Part shown: positions 17,301-27,160 of the stretch, piece by piece
Numbering within the stretch: the first letter of the stretch is position 1
How the letters are laid out: every line of letters starts with the position of its first letter
Assembly (NCBI GenBank): GCA_028278555.1
Contig: JANQEA010000064.1
Location: 1-64,000, forward strand
Length of the DNA: 64,000 nucleotides
Direction of reading: 5' to 3'
DNA from: Candidatus Bipolaricaulota bacterium
Lineage (GTDB): Bacteria > Bipolaricaulota > Bipolaricaulia > UBA7950 > UBA9294
Translations under genes and position numbers: made by a program
Notes under the pieces: model-generated
Seen by the model: the letters and a program-made list of their open reading frames with translations, nothing else
Databases searched by the model: none
What the model was told of the DNA's origin: nothing

Positions 17301-18315
17301 CGAGGTCGTAGTACCGGTTCCGGACGGCATCGAGGATCGGATGGATTTCGGAATCGACGGCGATTTGCACGTCCGCTGCGACTCGCTCGAGGAATTCGAT
17401 CTCATAGCCCGTGTCGCGGCTGAACGGGTATTCCTTCTTGTCGTCTCCGGACAGATCGTTCTCCTCGTTGTAGAGGTCGATCGCTTCCTCCAGGCGGTCG
17501 CGCACGAGATCGTCGACATCCTCGCTGAGGAGAAGGACCTGGTCCTGATTCTCTTCCACCTCGAGAATCAGGAATTCCCACGAATCGAGCGAGAAGCTCC
17601 CGCCCTCGCCCAGGAACTCAACCAGATAACTGAGACCGTACTCGTTCAGTGTTCCCTGGAGCCCGTTCGTCGATGCGAAAACGAGGTCGACCTCGCTGAA
17701 CTCCTCGACGTAGTAGACGGTCAGCGGATAAGCATGGAGTCCGTCGATGCCTCGCTCGTAGGAACTCAACCGCGAAGGATCGTCGGGCGAGTACTTCGAA
17801 TACGTGATCTCCTCGTGCGCCTTCTGCCCGACGTAGGTTTTCGTCTCCGAGATCCCCTCGAGCTTCGAGGCAACACCGGTCAACACAGCACCGCCGAGCG
17901 TGTACTCCAGCTGCAGTCCTCGCATCTTCTTTCCGAAGGCGGCAAGCCCTCCGATTCCGGCGGCGACGAAATCTCCGAGCACCCCGTCGAGGCGATCCGT
18001 GTCGAGGTAGATCGCCAGCGACTGCAGGCTGTCCGCTTGCTGATCGTTGAAGTGCGCTTCGACCGTGAGGATCGACAGCGCTTCTCCGCTGATGTCGACC
18101 GCCAACGTCTGGTCGAGGGAGAGTTGGCCGGCGGACAGTCCGGACGCAGCGAGACCGAGCGCGTCGCCGAACCCCCACTGGAGCGACCACGTCTTCCGAC
18201 CGTCGAGCTGCACGGAATACGACTCGTCCTCCTGCGCCACGCCGCCCATGGCGATGGAGAGGAGGATGAAAGAGACAAGGATGGCAGACAGATATGCCTT
18301 GGCGGTCAGGCCCAC
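14329..18315 (-). CDS. Large exported protein: SprA-like segment, beta-propeller, C-terminal barrel
   Basis: The 1328-residue product has a signal peptide (residues 1-27, ending near GGVAQ). The N-terminal part (to about 300) is rich in amphipathic strands. Around residues 410-460 is a motif like those in SprA-type T9SS proteins (VNDEPLVRDTDYLIDYEIG). Residues of roughly 565-850 contain repeated beta-propeller blades of the two-component-regulator type (for example LFIGTNSGLTVVSL, LWVGTEAGLVGV, LYVGTVDGLYL, WIGSEANANYEL). The C-terminal 450 residues alternate polar and hydrophobic positions and end in AIDF, as in outer-membrane barrels. I infer an outer-membrane protein with a periplasmic or surface propeller. 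It is too short to be SprA itself. It is third in an operon with the PorV-like protein and subtilase. Confidence 0.7.
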   Translation of the reverse strand: MGLTAKAYLSAILVSFILLSIAMGGVAQEDESYSVQLDGRKTWSLQWGFGDALGLAASGLSAGQLSLDQTLAVDISGEALSILTVEAHFNDQQADSLQSLAIYLDTDRLDGVLGDFVAAGIGGLAAFGKKMRGLQLEYTLGGAVLTGVASKLEGISETKTYVGQKAHEEITYSKYSPDDPSRLSSYERGIDGLHAYPLTVYYVEEFSEVDLVFASTNGLQGTLNEYGLSYLVEFLGEGGSFSLDSWEFLILEVEENQDQVLLLSEDVDDLVRDRLEEAIDLYNEENDLSGDDKKEYPFSRDTGYEIEFLERVAADVQIAVDSEIHPILDAVRNRYYDLGREGVVVDSVVVEVSEDGETFDPITDPAYADYAVEVFSEEGILDIDFPEAFFSDESAIRVSFDYTVTGGIFMLGLSIIPESDRVSVNDEPLVRDTDYLIDYEIGMLALLIEVQETDVIRIDYERFSGGIFGGGADYATYFYGLTLDWPVSEALTIQASLLQSAEDPGSVTDPESVKTMPNRHTVAGLSGRVSLDDFSADFLIAYSNDRFPYDDNARINRPNEIAAIASDEEYVFFGHRSGLAVKRGNEWLTYGTQHGLAGTSIRAIAVEEEILFIGTNSGLTVVSLDGISPLDRIGNWTNYYASEEAGLPSASITALWIDNEDLWVGTEAGLVGVHTEELDQPEAWSRFDDAPFETVTALVGDGESLYVGTVDGLYLQDPLTGTWDRLPGSEGTEIHDLAVSGGTLYVASSRGLRSYRDGIGTGWLVLGEEVSAVEVVDGMVFYGTEAGLIDASNPDPMLADSSVTALAQHGGTLWIGSEANANYELTIWSLAEDLEAFGSSETGIDGRDPFGFVDANPEEHTTEGFVERASFRHAGDDFTLSGRFENVSPTYRSIGSTGRSDLTGWDLAGTWELGSEANVSASHTYDIVGRLGGDPAITTSNDLSLEWTFGPSLTAAAHRETSNRDSDVEGPESTETSYRFALRDRVFAERLEIGLSWSDVYTWSVQMVEPRRDSRLSLSVSGAILPSWSAQLEWGRPIRVSEGEWSGSERLTFGTAWAGADALADYEIDYTLDWSRSIPGGTSRRDHEIELDVDVVPFEVSGWAITPGARIGASSDESDVDINARLTGRGRRGDLSIQGSLRTGWAGLGSPVVRESDKLTLSASYSGIKELRPSLSYSIDRQVAVYETQRQATIGHSLTGRVAWTPDTIHRDELSFSLTNKGSSGDRSTTARFENSYRMDLRAWMGAWWIDSDGGSAYPALDLRVDTDIYYRSGDEHPDVDATTTARLNAALSPTWSGSFGLSYLGGTSSTGDYYHSLLLDLTVAIDF

Positions 18316-18333
18316 GATCGAGTTCCCCCTCTT

Positions 18334-19179
18334 CTAGAACCGGTACGTAAACGAGACCCGATGGCTGTCACCGAGGTCGCTTCGCATCGCGTACGCCCAG
18401 TCGAGCTGGAGGCTGACGAACCGGACGGACAAGCCGAACGTCGGCCCACGGCCGTCGAATCCGGCACGCGCGCCGAGGCCCCCGATCCACGCCTCCAGAC
18501 CCGCTGCAAGAGTCGGCGACGTTGAGAAGAGCTCCGCCGCCTCGAACGACAGGCTCCAGAGGACGTCCGGGCTCGGAGAGAGCGTCACCGCTGCGCCGAG
18601 ACGGAGCGATGGACTCCATGCCTCGTCGGCGCCGCCTTCGTAGACGACCGACTCCGAGAACGCCCCCTCGAACATCATCGCAACCCGAATCGAGTCGAGC
18701 GCAACCACAATCGCCGGATCGACGGCCCAGCCGCTCCCGGCGGTCGGAGCAGAGACGCGGAGGAGCCGCCCGCGAACGCCGAGGCCGACAGGCCCGATCG
18801 GCACACCGAGCGAAGCGACGAACCCCTGGCTCGCGTAGCGGAACGACCCGGCGTCCGTCGGGATCGCGCCCGAGTCGAGCAGGAACAGATTGACGCCGAA
18901 GTACGGCATCGCAAATCCGACGACCCCGTGAACGACGCCGCCGAACCCACTCGCGAGAAGCGAGGTCAGACCGAACTCCTTCTGCCAACCGAGGGCCGCG
19001 GGGTTGTACAGGACGCACCCTTCGTCGTCGGCCAGCGCGCCGAACGCGCCGCCCATCCCGAGGGCTCTCCCGGACGACCCAAGCGAGAAGAGTGTCCCGA
19101 CCCCTTCGACGCCGCCGCTCGGCAGCGTGACGGCCGCTACGATGGCACAGACGATCAGCGCATGGACCCATGTTCTCAT
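18334..19179 (-). CDS. PorV/UPF0164-like outer-membrane barrel protein
   Basis: This 281-residue protein has a signal peptide (about 1-26) followed by SSGRALGMGGAFGALADDEGCVLYNPAALG, the signature seen at the start of FadL-like PorV/PorQ and UPF0164 proteins. The rest is beta-rich and ends in FTYRF, a typical barrel C-terminus. Family members act in type IX secretion or as small outer-membrane porins. The start overlaps the end of the subtilase gene (ATGA-like overlap), so the two are translationally linked. Confidence 0.75.
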   Translation of the reverse strand: MRTWVHALIVCAIVAAVTLPSGGVEGVGTLFSLGSSGRALGMGGAFGALADDEGCVLYNPAALGWQKEFGLTSLLASGFGGVVHGVVGFAMPYFGVNLFLLDSGAIPTDAGSFRYASQGFVASLGVPIGPVGLGVRGRLLRVSAPTAGSGWAVDPAIVVALDSIRVAMMFEGAFSESVVYEGGADEAWSPSLRLGAAVTLSPSPDVLWSLSFEAAELFSTSPTLAAGLEAWIGGLGARAGFDGRGPTFGLSVRFVSLQLDWAYAMRSDLGDSHRVSFTYRF

Positions 19180-21335
19180 CGCGCGATCACCAGCTTCCCG
19201 ACCTTGGAGACCCCGCGGTCGGTCACCAAGACATACAGATAGAGACCCGATGCGAGGGTCTCACCCCGATCGGTTCGAAGGCTCCAGGAGACGTTCCCAC
19301 CGCCCGGTTCGACGGCCGTCGCGTAGACCAGCGATCCAGCGACGTCATAGATCCGTAGCGTCGCCGTCGTCGTGCCACTCGGCGTCGAGAAGACGAACTG
19401 AGCGATCCCGCTCACCGGGTTCGTCGCGAGAAGGATCACCGGGATCTCCGTCTCCGGCGGCGGCTCGGGGCCCGACTCGATCACTTCCTGCACCGCGGCG
19501 GCAACATCGAGCTTCCCCCAGCCCCACGACGGGTTCGGCACTGAGCCGGTTCGGCCGTCCTGGACGGCCGTCGAGGTCAGGATGTTTCGAATCTCCGATG
19601 CCGTCAGGTCCGGATTGACCGAGAGCATCAATGCGATCGCGCCGGAGACATGAGGCGCCGCCATGCTCGTTCCCAACTCCATCGTGTGAACGCCGTCCGG
19701 ATGGACGAACACCGACTGCCATCCCGCGTCGGCGGAGAGGGCCGCGCAGATCCACACGCCCGGTGCGGCAAGCTCCGGCTTCAACCGACCGTCTCGCGTC
19801 GGCCCGCGGCTGGAGAACGACGCCAGCGTCCCGACCGTGTACTCGGACGAGTAGTCCTGGTTGCCATTCTCCGAAGGCCATGTCACCTTCGTGGTGTACG
19901 CCCCGACCGTGATCACGTGATCTGCGTTTCCCGGTTCGTCGACGGTCGAGTCCGAATCGCCGCCGATCAGCGTCGCAGTAGCGCTGGTCACCCACGCATC
20001 GAACGTCCCCCCGCCGCCGGCGTCGCTGATCGTGATCCGCCAGCCGGTCAGGTCGGTCAATCCATAGAGCCGGACGAACGCCTCGTTGTCCCCGTTGTTC
20101 GGATTCGGACCGACCCACGCGTTGTCGACGCGGACCATCCCCGCCGACGTGGCGACGACACCCGTCTCGGTTCCCCACGGGACGGCGATCCCCTGCTCGC
20201 CGGGCGGTGTGATCGTGACCGTGAACCTGGACTCGCCGGGGTACCAGATGCTCATTTCGACCTGCGTTTCGTTCGCGACGATATCGTACGACTTCGAGCT
20301 GCCGGCCAGGGTCGCCGAAGCGTGAATCGCGAAATCCCCCTCGTTCCCGGCGGAAACGACGATCGCCCGCCCCGGAACATCCAGCAGTTCGTCGAGCCCC
20401 TGCTCGAACAGGCTCGTCCCATCGTGCGGACCCTCGTGGCCGCCGAGGCTCAGGTTGACGACCGCAGGAAAACCGAGGGAATCGGCCGTCTCGAAGACCC
20501 ACTCGACACCGCGCAGGATGTCCGACGTGAAGAACGTCGTCTTGACCATCATCAGAGATGCCTTCGGCGCCACGCCGACGAATCCGTATCCGGACGACGA
20601 GCCATCTCCAGCCGCGATCCCCAGCACGTGCGTCCCGTGTCCGTCCCGGTCCGATTGCCGCACCGTCCCCGCATCCGAGCCGTGGCCGTCAGCCAAGTCG
20701 GCCTCGATCTCTTCCTGCGTGTAGCGGACGCCGAAGACGCCGAACGTTTGATCCCAGATTGCCACGAGCCGCGACGACTCCTCGAATCCGTCGCCGTTCG
20801 CGTCATAGCGGAAATCGAGGTGCGTGTAGTCGACTCCCGTGTCGACCGCAGCAACGATCACCCCTTCGCCGAGGATCGCCGGACTCGATCCGTGCACCTC
20901 AGCGGCCCCGATCGCCGGCACGCTAACGTCAAGATGCGGCTCCGCCCGCCAGGCCGGCTCGACGTAGATCAGGTCGTCCTCCTCGAGTAGGCGAACCAGC
21001 TCGAGCGGCGTCACGTCGAGGCTGAGGATGCTCCCGGTGTTCCCCAGGACGGGAAGCCCGGCGTAGTTGCGCGCGGAGACTCCCCCCGCGATCTTCGCCA
21101 ACACGCCAATCCGGGTCTCGCCGGACTCAGGAGCCACGGTCACTTCGTAGCGGTTCGCGTCGAAGTACGATTGCACCGATACCGGCGACCCCTCGGGTTG
21201 GACGACGTCGACGACGAGCATCCGGAGTGCCGGATCCAAGCGATCGAGCCCCTCCGGAAGGGCGGCGAATGCCGCCAAGATGAACAGACCCAACAGGCTG
21301 AGAAAACAAACAACCCCGAAAATGGGTTTCTTCAC
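19176..21335 (-). CDS. Secreted subtilisin-like serine protease with T9SS/FlgD-like C-terminal domain
   Basis: The mature S8 protease has the catalytic triad D165 (AAVDTGVDY), H233 (DGHGTHV) and S557 (GTSMAAPHVSGA), with an N-terminal signal peptide (MKKPIFGVVCFLSLLGLF) and a propeptide to about residue 135. A beta-rich insertion lies between His and Ser. After PEPPPETE the last 80 residues read like a FlgD-type Ig fold or T9SS type A sorting domain (LRIYDVAGSLVY, LASGLYLYVL, KVGKLVIAR). I chose the GTG at 21335 (719 residues) because GAGGGGGAC precedes it and it begins a signal peptide. It is first in an operon with two outer-membrane proteins. Confidence 0.88.
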   Translation of the reverse strand: MKKPIFGVVCFLSLLGLFILAAFAALPEGLDRLDPALRMLVVDVVQPEGSPVSVQSYFDANRYEVTVAPESGETRIGVLAKIAGGVSARNYAGLPVLGNTGSILSLDVTPLELVRLLEEDDLIYVEPAWRAEPHLDVSVPAIGAAEVHGSSPAILGEGVIVAAVDTGVDYTHLDFRYDANGDGFEESSRLVAIWDQTFGVFGVRYTQEEIEADLADGHGSDAGTVRQSDRDGHGTHVLGIAAGDGSSSGYGFVGVAPKASLMMVKTTFFTSDILRGVEWVFETADSLGFPAVVNLSLGGHEGPHDGTSLFEQGLDELLDVPGRAIVVSAGNEGDFAIHASATLAGSSKSYDIVANETQVEMSIWYPGESRFTVTITPPGEQGIAVPWGTETGVVATSAGMVRVDNAWVGPNPNNGDNEAFVRLYGLTDLTGWRITISDAGGGGTFDAWVTSATATLIGGDSDSTVDEPGNADHVITVGAYTTKVTWPSENGNQDYSSEYTVGTLASFSSRGPTRDGRLKPELAAPGVWICAALSADAGWQSVFVHPDGVHTMELGTSMAAPHVSGAIALMLSVNPDLTASEIRNILTSTAVQDGRTGSVPNPSWGWGKLDVAAAVQEVIESGPEPPPETEIPVILLATNPVSGIAQFVFSTPSGTTTATLRIYDVAGSLVYATAVEPGGGNVSWSLRTDRGETLASGLYLYVLVTDRGVSKVGKLVIAR

Positions 21336-21360
21336 ACGGTCCCCCTCAGACTGGAAGTGC

Positions 21361-21390
21361 ATTGTAGCATATCCGTTTCTCCGTCCACAA
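21361..21390 (-). promoter_or_regulatory. Promoter of the subtilase operon
   Basis: On the minus strand TTGTGG (21390-21385) and TACAAT (21366-21361) are 18 bases apart, about 25 bases before the subtilase GTG. Confidence 0.5.
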
Positions 21391-21432
21391 CGCACCTTCA
21401 CGACGAATCGGACGCGCCGGTCAGGCGATCCC

Positions 21433-21462
21433 TTTACAGGTTCGCGAGCTCTGTGGTATCAT
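21433..21462 (+). promoter_or_regulatory. Promoter of the small basic protein and phosphoglucomutase genes
   Basis: TTTACA at 21433-21438 and TATCAT at 21457-21462 are 18 bases apart, divergent from the subtilase promoter. Confidence 0.4.
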
Positions 21463-21553
21463 CCGCAAGTCAAATCAGATCTGTACTTCCGAGCAACGCG
21501 GTCGCTCGCCTCGTGGATTCGAGCACCGGACGGAGCAGTTTCGCGGAGGGCGA

Positions 21554-21841
21554 ATGACAACGGATCAAGGGACATCGACGGAGCGGAAGGCCGAGAGCGA
21601 GGAGATGATCGCCAGCTACAAGCAGGCGCTCGAGCGTGCGATCGCCCGTCTTCCGGTGAAGAATGGTGTCGTGGAGATCGACGCCATCTGGATCGAGACG
21701 TCGATCCCGTTCGACCTTCTCCGGAAGCTCCTCCAGCGCGACGATCTGAATCTCCCGGAGAACGTCGAGCGGATCAACCTGAAATCCCGCGCCAGAAAGC
21801 GAGACCGACGTGGCGGATCGAAGCGTCGTCGACGCCGTTAA
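21554..21841 (+). CDS. Small conserved-looking protein with an Arg/Lys-rich tail, function unknown
   Basis: I do not recognise this 95-residue protein. A Thr/Ser/Glu-rich start leads to a helical, weakly amphipathic middle (SYKQALERAIARLPVKNGVV) and a leucine-rich stretch with FDLLRKLLQRDDLNLP. It closes with about 17 residues that are mostly Arg, Lys and Gly, which could contact nucleic acid or ribosome. A GGAGGG sequence precedes the ATG at good spacing. Its last 32 bases overlap the start of the phosphoglucomutase gene, so it is a real upstream cistron of that gene rather than a shadow frame. Confidence 0.6.
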   Translation: MTTDQGTSTERKAESEEMIASYKQALERAIARLPVKNGVVEIDAIWIETSIPFDLLRKLLQRDDLNLPENVERINLKSRARKRDRRGGSKRRRRR

Positions 21842-23474
21842 GTTCGGGACCTCCGGCTTCCGCGGCCGCTGGGGGATCGAGTACACCGAACCGGTCGCTC
21901 GGGACATCGCGCAGGCGATCTGCGACTACCTCATCGAAGAAGAATCGCTTGAGGGGAAGGTCGTCGTCATCGGCTACGACAGCCGTGAGCACGCCGACAT
22001 CGCGGCGCGCTGGTGCGCCGACGTCGTCCTTCGAAACGGCCTCGCTGTCCATCTGACGTCTCGCGACACGCCGACTCCGGCGCTCGCCTTCTACGCCGGC
22101 AGGGTCTTGGGAGAGGAATCGGCCGGGATCATCAACTGTACCGCGAGCCACAATCCGATCGACTGGCACGGAATCAAGTTCTCGCTCCGCGACGGATCGA
22201 TCTCCCCGCCACGTGCGACCGACTTCATCGGTACGCGCGCGACGGCGTACCGCCGCGGCGAGCGCTCGGCGTCTCTGCGAGAGCCGACCGACGAAGATCG
22301 AACCCGGTTGACCGAGTTCGATCCCCGCGAGGCCTATTGCCGCTGGCTGCTCGACAGCGGGGAGACCGACTGCCGGATTCCGCTCGACCACGATCGGATC
22401 CGCGACTACTTCGCCGACAAGCTGATCGTCATCGATGAGATGCACGGGACAGGCCGCGGCTACCTGCAGACCGTGCTCGACGAGATCGGCGTCCCCTACC
22501 GGGTGATCCACGGCGAGCGCGACCCTCGCCTTGGCGGACTCCACTCCGCCAACCCGGAGGAGCCGCATATCCAGGGGTTGAAGGACGCCGTTGCCGAGAC
22601 CGGGGCGGTCCTCGGCGTCGGACTCGATACAGACGCTGACCGATACGGGATCGTCGATCGGGGCGGCCTGTACATCGAGCCGAACTACGTTTTCGCGATG
22701 CTGACGCGCTACCTCGGCGTCGAGCGCCGCCTGAAGGGATGCGTCGCTTCGACCTACGTGACCACGCACATCATCGATCGGATCGCCGCCGATATTCCGG
22801 ACAACGAAGCGTACCGGCCGTCCCCAGGCGCCCTGCCGATGCATCGCCGGGATTCGGGCTACCAAGTCATCTGCGGCGATCCCGCGGAGATGATCAGCAG
22901 CAACTCGTTCACCGTCCTCACCGGCCTCAAGTACATCATCCAGGTGCCGCAGATGGATCGCGACTACACGCTCCTCGACGATCCGCCGGCCGACTGGCTC
23001 TGCCGCCTGCTGATCGGCGGGGAACAGGCGTCCGGAATGACGACGAAGGGACACGTCCCGGACAAGGACGGGATCTGGGCCGACCTTCTCGTCCTCGACA
23101 TGGTCGCACACTTCGGGATGTCCCTGAGCGAGATCTGGGCGGAGACGCAGAAGCTCTACGGCGGGACGATCACCGTCCCGCTCAATCTGACCATCCCCGC
23201 CGAGCACAAGGCCCCGTTCATCGACTCGTTCCTCGACACGGCCAAGAGCACCGGCCGCCTTGCTGGACTCCCGGTCGTCTTCGCCGGCGGAATCCCGGGC
23301 AAGTATGCCGAGCTGAGGATCGAGGATGTCTCCGGCAACACCGACAACTATCTCCACGCCCGGCCATCCGGGACCGAGCCGCTCGTCCGCGTCTACTTGG
23401 AGGCGGCGACACAGGCGACGCTCGACGCCCTCCGCGCCGACGTCGACGACCGCCTACGAGGTCTACGAACCTAG
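21810..23474 (+). CDS. Phosphoglucomutase/phosphomannomutase family enzyme
   Basis: This is an alpha-D-phosphohexomutase, moving phosphate between C1 and C6 of a hexose. The N-terminal [12 protein letters not shown], the phosphoserine loop TASHNP (S113), the magnesium loop DTDADR (about 273-278), the sugar-specificity loop GEQASG and the phosphate-binding [12 protein letters not shown] near the C-terminus are all present. At 554 residues it is longer than PMM/PGM (about 460) and nearer PgcA-type enzymes. The GTG start lies inside the preceding small gene. The exact hexose cannot be told from sequence. Confidence 0.9.
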   Translation: MADRSVVDAVKFGTSGFRGRWGIEYTEPVARDIAQAICDYLIEEESLEGKVVVIGYDSREHADIAARWCADVVLRNGLAVHLTSRDTPTPALAFYAGRVLGEESAGIINCTASHNPIDWHGIKFSLRDGSISPPRATDFIGTRATAYRRGERSASLREPTDEDRTRLTEFDPREAYCRWLLDSGETDCRIPLDHDRIRDYFADKLIVIDEMHGTGRGYLQTVLDEIGVPYRVIHGERDPRLGGLHSANPEEPHIQGLKDAVAETGAVLGVGLDTDADRYGIVDRGGLYIEPNYVFAMLTRYLGVERRLKGCVASTYVTTHIIDRIAADIPDNEAYRPSPGALPMHRRDSGYQVICGDPAEMISSNSFTVLTGLKYIIQVPQMDRDYTLLDDPPADWLCRLLIGGEQASGMTTKGHVPDKDGIWADLLVLDMVAHFGMSLSEIWAETQKLYGGTITVPLNLTIPAEHKAPFIDSFLDTAKSTGRLAGLPVVFAGGIPGKYAELRIEDVSGNTDNYLHARPSGTEPLVRVYLEAATQATLDALRADVDDRLRGLRT

Positions 23475-23488
23475 GCGCCGCGCGCCTT

Positions 23489-23509
23489 CGGAAACCCAGC
23501 GGGTTTCCG
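23489..23509 (+). terminator. Hairpin between the hexose mutase and leuS genes
   Basis: CGGAAACCC, loop AGC, GGGTTTCCG is a perfect 9-bp stem with extra GCGC/GCGC pairing outside. There is no U tract. Confidence 0.5.
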
Positions 23510-23562
23510 CTCGCGCACTCATCGGCTATGATCCGTTCAATCTACAACAGAGGATCGGTACC

Positions 23563-26460
23563 ATGACCAACAAGGAGAGGCTCGAGGCGTACGATTTCGC
23601 TGCGATCGAAGCTCGATGGCGCGATTTCTGGGCAGAGCGCGGTTTCTTCCGGGTCGACACCACGACCCGCGAGAACACGTTCTACTACCTGAACATGTTC
23701 CCCTATCCCTCGGGCTACCTACACGTCGGCCATGGCCGCAACTACATCATCGGAGACCTCGTCGCCCGCGTGAAGATCATGCGCGGCTTGAAGGTCCTCA
23801 ACCCGATGGGGTGGGACGCGTTCGGCCTCCCGGCCGAGAACGCGGCGATCGAGAACGAGACCCATCCCTGGACCTACACGCAAGGGAATATAGCGCAGAT
23901 GAAGGAGCAGTTCCGCGCGTGGGGCGTGCAATTCGATTGGGATCGCGAGGTCTCGACTTGCCTCCCCGGCTACTACCGCTGGACACAGTGGCTCTTCCTC
24001 GAGTTGTACAAGCACGGCCTCGCCTACAAGAAGAAGGCGGCCGTCAACTACTGTCCAACCTGCGACACCGTTCTTGCCAACGAGCAGATCGTCGCCGGTG
24101 CGTGTGAACGTTGCGGCACTCCGCCGGAGAAGAAGGAACTCGAGCAGTGGTTCTTCAAGATCACCAATTACGCCGATCGCCTCCTCGACGATCTCGACAC
24201 ACTCGAGGATTGGCCGGAGAACGTCGTCAAGATGCAGGAGAACTGGATCGGGAGGAGCGAGGGGGCCGAAGTCGTCTTCACCACCGAGGGCGGCGATCCA
24301 ATCCCCGTCTTCACCACGCGGCCGGACACCCTCTGGGGCGCGACGTTCATGGTCCTCGCGCCAGAGCACCCGCTCGTCGAGGGGCTGACGACCGACGAGC
24401 AACGCGACGCCGTCGTCGCCTACCGGAAGCAGGCCGAGCGCGAGACCGAGATCGACCGAATGTCGGCCGAACGGGAGAAGACCGGCGTCTTCACCGGCGG
24501 CTACGCGATCAACCCGGTCAACGGCGCTCGGATCCCGGTTTGGATCGCCGACTACGTCCTGATGACCTACGGGACGGGTGCGATCATGGCCGTTCCGGCG
24601 CACGACGAGCGAGACTTCGAGTTCGCCCTCAAGTTCGGCCTGCCGATCCTCCCGGTCATTGAGCGCGCCGACGGGAGGGTCAAGTCGTTCGTGATGGCGG
24701 GGACCGTCGGAGGCGAATTCGAGGCGGCGCTCCGCGATGCCGGGATCCCGTTCGAGTCGATCGACGCCGGGCTCGACGTCGCGGTCCCGCTCGATGCCGT
24801 CGATCGCTATACCGAGATCGCGCAGACGCATCTCCAGCCGGGCGCTTGGATCGACGTCGTCGGCGCCCGCTGGCTGTTCGTCTTCCAGGATGCGGCGATC
24901 GAGTGGGACGGGATGGAGGCCGAATCGGAGATCCTCAATCGCTGTCGCCTCCTCGAGCCGAAGATCGCGTCAGCGCGGAGCGTCATGGAGATCCTGTCGT
25001 ACTGCCCGCCGTATCGCGATGTCCTCTTCCACGCCGACTACGGGACGATGATCCACTCGGCCGAGTTCTCCGGCACGCCGGGGAGCGAGGCGAAGGCCGC
25101 CGTCACCCGCTGGCTCGAGGAGCAAGGGACAGGTAAGGGGGCGATCAATTTCCGGCTCCACGACTGGCTGATCTCCCGCCAGCGCTACTGGGGGGCACCG
25201 ATCCCGATCATCCATTGCGAAGCGTGCGGAGAGATCCCGGTCCCCGACGATCAGCTTCCCGTCCTCCTCCCGGAGACCGAGTTCATCGGGAAGATGGGGC
25301 TCGCCGACATCCCCGGTTTCGCCAAGACGACATGCCCGTCGTGCGGCGGACCGGCACGCCGCGACACCGACACGATGGACACGTTCGTCGATTCGGCCTG
25401 GTACTTCCTTCGGTACATCAATGCCCAGGACGACGAACACGCCTTCGTGAAGGCGGATGTCGATCACTGGCTTCCGGTCGATCAGTACGTCGGCGGCGTC
25501 GAACACGCGATCCTTCATCTCCTCTACGCCCGATTCGTCGTCAAGGCGCTTCACGACATCGGCCACGTCGGCTTCACAGAGCCGTTCGCTCGGCTGTTCA
25601 CCCAGGGGATGGTCTGTCACGAAGCCTACAACTGCCCTGAACACGGCTGGCTCACACCCGACGAGGTGAAGGGCGCGCCGGCCTGTCCGAGATGCGGGAA
25701 GCCTCTCGAAACGTCGAGCTTCAAGATGTCGAAGTCGAAGCGGAACGTCGTCGATCCGACCGAGATCATCGAGACCTACGGCGCCGACACCGAGCGCCTC
25801 TACACGATGTTCATGGGGCCGCCGGATCGCGACATCGACTGGTCGGACGAGGGGATCCGCGGATCGTTCCGTTTTCTCAATCGCGTCTGGCTCCTCGTCG
25901 TCGGGCACATCGACCGGCTGGCCGAGATCGGCGCCGCCATCGACCTGCCCGCACTCGATGAAGCCGGTCGCGGCGTTTGGCGCCGCTACCACCGGACCGT
26001 CAAGAAGGTGACCGAGGACATCGAGGATCGGTTCAGCTTCAACACCGCCGTCGCCGCGATCATGGAGCTGGTCAACGACCTCGTTCCGTACGCTGCTGGA
26101 GAACCCGATCCGGCTCTCCTCCGCGAGGCGATCGACGGGCTGATCCTCCTTCTGTCGCCGTTCACGCCATTCGTCTGTGAAGAACTCTGGCGCCGGACCG
26201 GCCACGAGGATCCGATTCTCGAGCAGGCCTGGCCGAGCTACGACGAGTCCGCCCTCGAGCAGGAGACGGTCGAGATCCCGGTGCAAGTGAACGGGAAGCT
26301 GCGCGCCCGCGTCACCGTAGCGGCCGACATCGCCGAGGACCCCGACGCGCTGAAAGAGGCGGCTCTCGCCCATGAACGGATCCAGCTGAACCTCGAAGGG
26401 AAGGAGATCGTCAAGGCGATCGCCATCCCGAACAAGATGGTCAGCTTCGTGGTGAAGTAG
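23563..26460 (+). CDS. leuS: Leucyl-tRNA synthetase
   Basis: The enzyme charges tRNA-Leu. The HIGH motif is LHVGH (residues 53-57) and KMSKS is at 721-725. Between them are the CP1 editing domain with [18 protein letters not shown] and two zinc-type clusters (CPTC/CERC and CPRC). The product is 965 residues, longer than the E. coli protein (860), owing to inserted segments around the editing domain and at CPEHGW. The frame is open further upstream, but the ATG at 23563 matches the family N-terminus. Confidence 0.96.
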   Translation: MTNKERLEAYDFAAIEARWRDFWAERGFFRVDTTTRENTFYYLNMFPYPSGYLHVGHGRNYIIGDLVARVKIMRGLKVLNPMGWDAFGLPAENAAIENETHPWTYTQGNIAQMKEQFRAWGVQFDWDREVSTCLPGYYRWTQWLFLELYKHGLAYKKKAAVNYCPTCDTVLANEQIVAGACERCGTPPEKKELEQWFFKITNYADRLLDDLDTLEDWPENVVKMQENWIGRSEGAEVVFTTEGGDPIPVFTTRPDTLWGATFMVLAPEHPLVEGLTTDEQRDAVVAYRKQAERETEIDRMSAEREKTGVFTGGYAINPVNGARIPVWIADYVLMTYGTGAIMAVPAHDERDFEFALKFGLPILPVIERADGRVKSFVMAGTVGGEFEAALRDAGIPFESIDAGLDVAVPLDAVDRYTEIAQTHLQPGAWIDVVGARWLFVFQDAAIEWDGMEAESEILNRCRLLEPKIASARSVMEILSYCPPYRDVLFHADYGTMIHSAEFSGTPGSEAKAAVTRWLEEQGTGKGAINFRLHDWLISRQRYWGAPIPIIHCEACGEIPVPDDQLPVLLPETEFIGKMGLADIPGFAKTTCPSCGGPARRDTDTMDTFVDSAWYFLRYINAQDDEHAFVKADVDHWLPVDQYVGGVEHAILHLLYARFVVKALHDIGHVGFTEPFARLFTQGMVCHEAYNCPEHGWLTPDEVKGAPACPRCGKPLETSSFKMSKSKRNVVDPTEIIETYGADTERLYTMFMGPPDRDIDWSDEGIRGSFRFLNRVWLLVVGHIDRLAEIGAAIDLPALDEAGRGVWRRYHRTVKKVTEDIEDRFSFNTAVAAIMELVNDLVPYAAGEPDPALLREAIDGLILLLSPFTPFVCEELWRRTGHEDPILEQAWPSYDESALEQETVEIPVQVNGKLRARVTVAADIAEDPDALKEAALAHERIQLNLEGKEIVKAIAIPNKMVSFVVK

Positions 26461-26462
26461 CC

Positions 26463-27050
26463 ATGGCACAGGAGCGTCCCTTCGTTCAGTCGGGTGGGGC
26501 GGTCCTCCTCGATCGCGACGGCGTGATCAGCGCGCAGACCGCGTTCGTCAATCGCCCGGAAGACCTCGTTCTGATCGAAGGTTCGGCCGCGGCGATCGCA
26601 CGACTGAATCGGGCCGGCTGGCCGATCGCAGTGATCACCAACCAGGGCGGCATCGCCATGGGCTACCTGACCGAAGACGACCTCGCCGAGATCCACGAGC
26701 GGATGGGGGATCTTCTCGCCGAGGAAGGCGCCTACGTCGACGCGATCTTCTACTGCCCGCATCACGACCGGGCGACCGACGCCGCATACCGCGTGGATTG
26801 CCCGGGCCGGAAGCCGGGGATCGCGATGCTCGAGGAGGCGCGAGACGAGTTGGGGATCGAACTGGACAAGTCGGTCGTCGTCGGCGATTCGACGACCGAC
26901 ATCCTTGCCGGCCAGCGAGCCGGCTGCTCGACGATCCTCGTCGAGACCGGCTTCGCCGGAAAGGACGGGAAGGCGTCCGCTACGCCGGATGCCGTCGTCT
27001 CAGATCTGGCGGCCGCCGTCGATCTGATTCTGGGCGTGGAGAGCAGTTGA
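26463..27050 (+). CDS. gmhB: HAD phosphatase, D-glycero-manno-heptose 1,7-bisphosphate 7-phosphatase type
   Basis: This 195-residue HAD hydrolase has the nucleophile motif LLDRDGVI (D17 and D19), motif II ITNQGGIA, a loop with CPHH and DCPGRKP as in zinc-binding GmhB proteins, and motif III/IV VVVGDSTTDILAGQRAG. GmhB removes the C7 phosphate from heptose bisphosphate for LPS core synthesis. Histidinol phosphatases of the same subfamily are the alternative. It starts two bases after leuS ends. If it is GmhB, it supports an LPS-bearing outer membrane. Confidence 0.82.
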   Translation: MAQERPFVQSGGAVLLDRDGVISAQTAFVNRPEDLVLIEGSAAAIARLNRAGWPIAVITNQGGIAMGYLTEDDLAEIHERMGDLLAEEGAYVDAIFYCPHHDRATDAAYRVDCPGRKPGIAMLEEARDELGIELDKSVVVGDSTTDILAGQRAGCSTILVETGFAGKDGKASATPDAVVSDLAAAVDLILGVESS

Positions 27051-27087
27051 AGAGGTTCGAGCGATCAGCGAGAATGATCCACCAATC

Positions 27088-27160
<73 letters not shown>

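Noticed and set aside
14329..18315. Calling the 1328-residue protein SprA
   Set aside because: SprA is about 2400 residues and lacks a two-component-type propeller. Only one short motif is shared.
15442..18525. 1027-codon plus-strand frame opposite the large exported protein gene
   Set aside because: It is antisense to a gene with a signal peptide and propeller blades, is extremely Arg/Asp/Val-rich and has no ribosome binding site or family resemblance. High GC leaves such frames open by chance.
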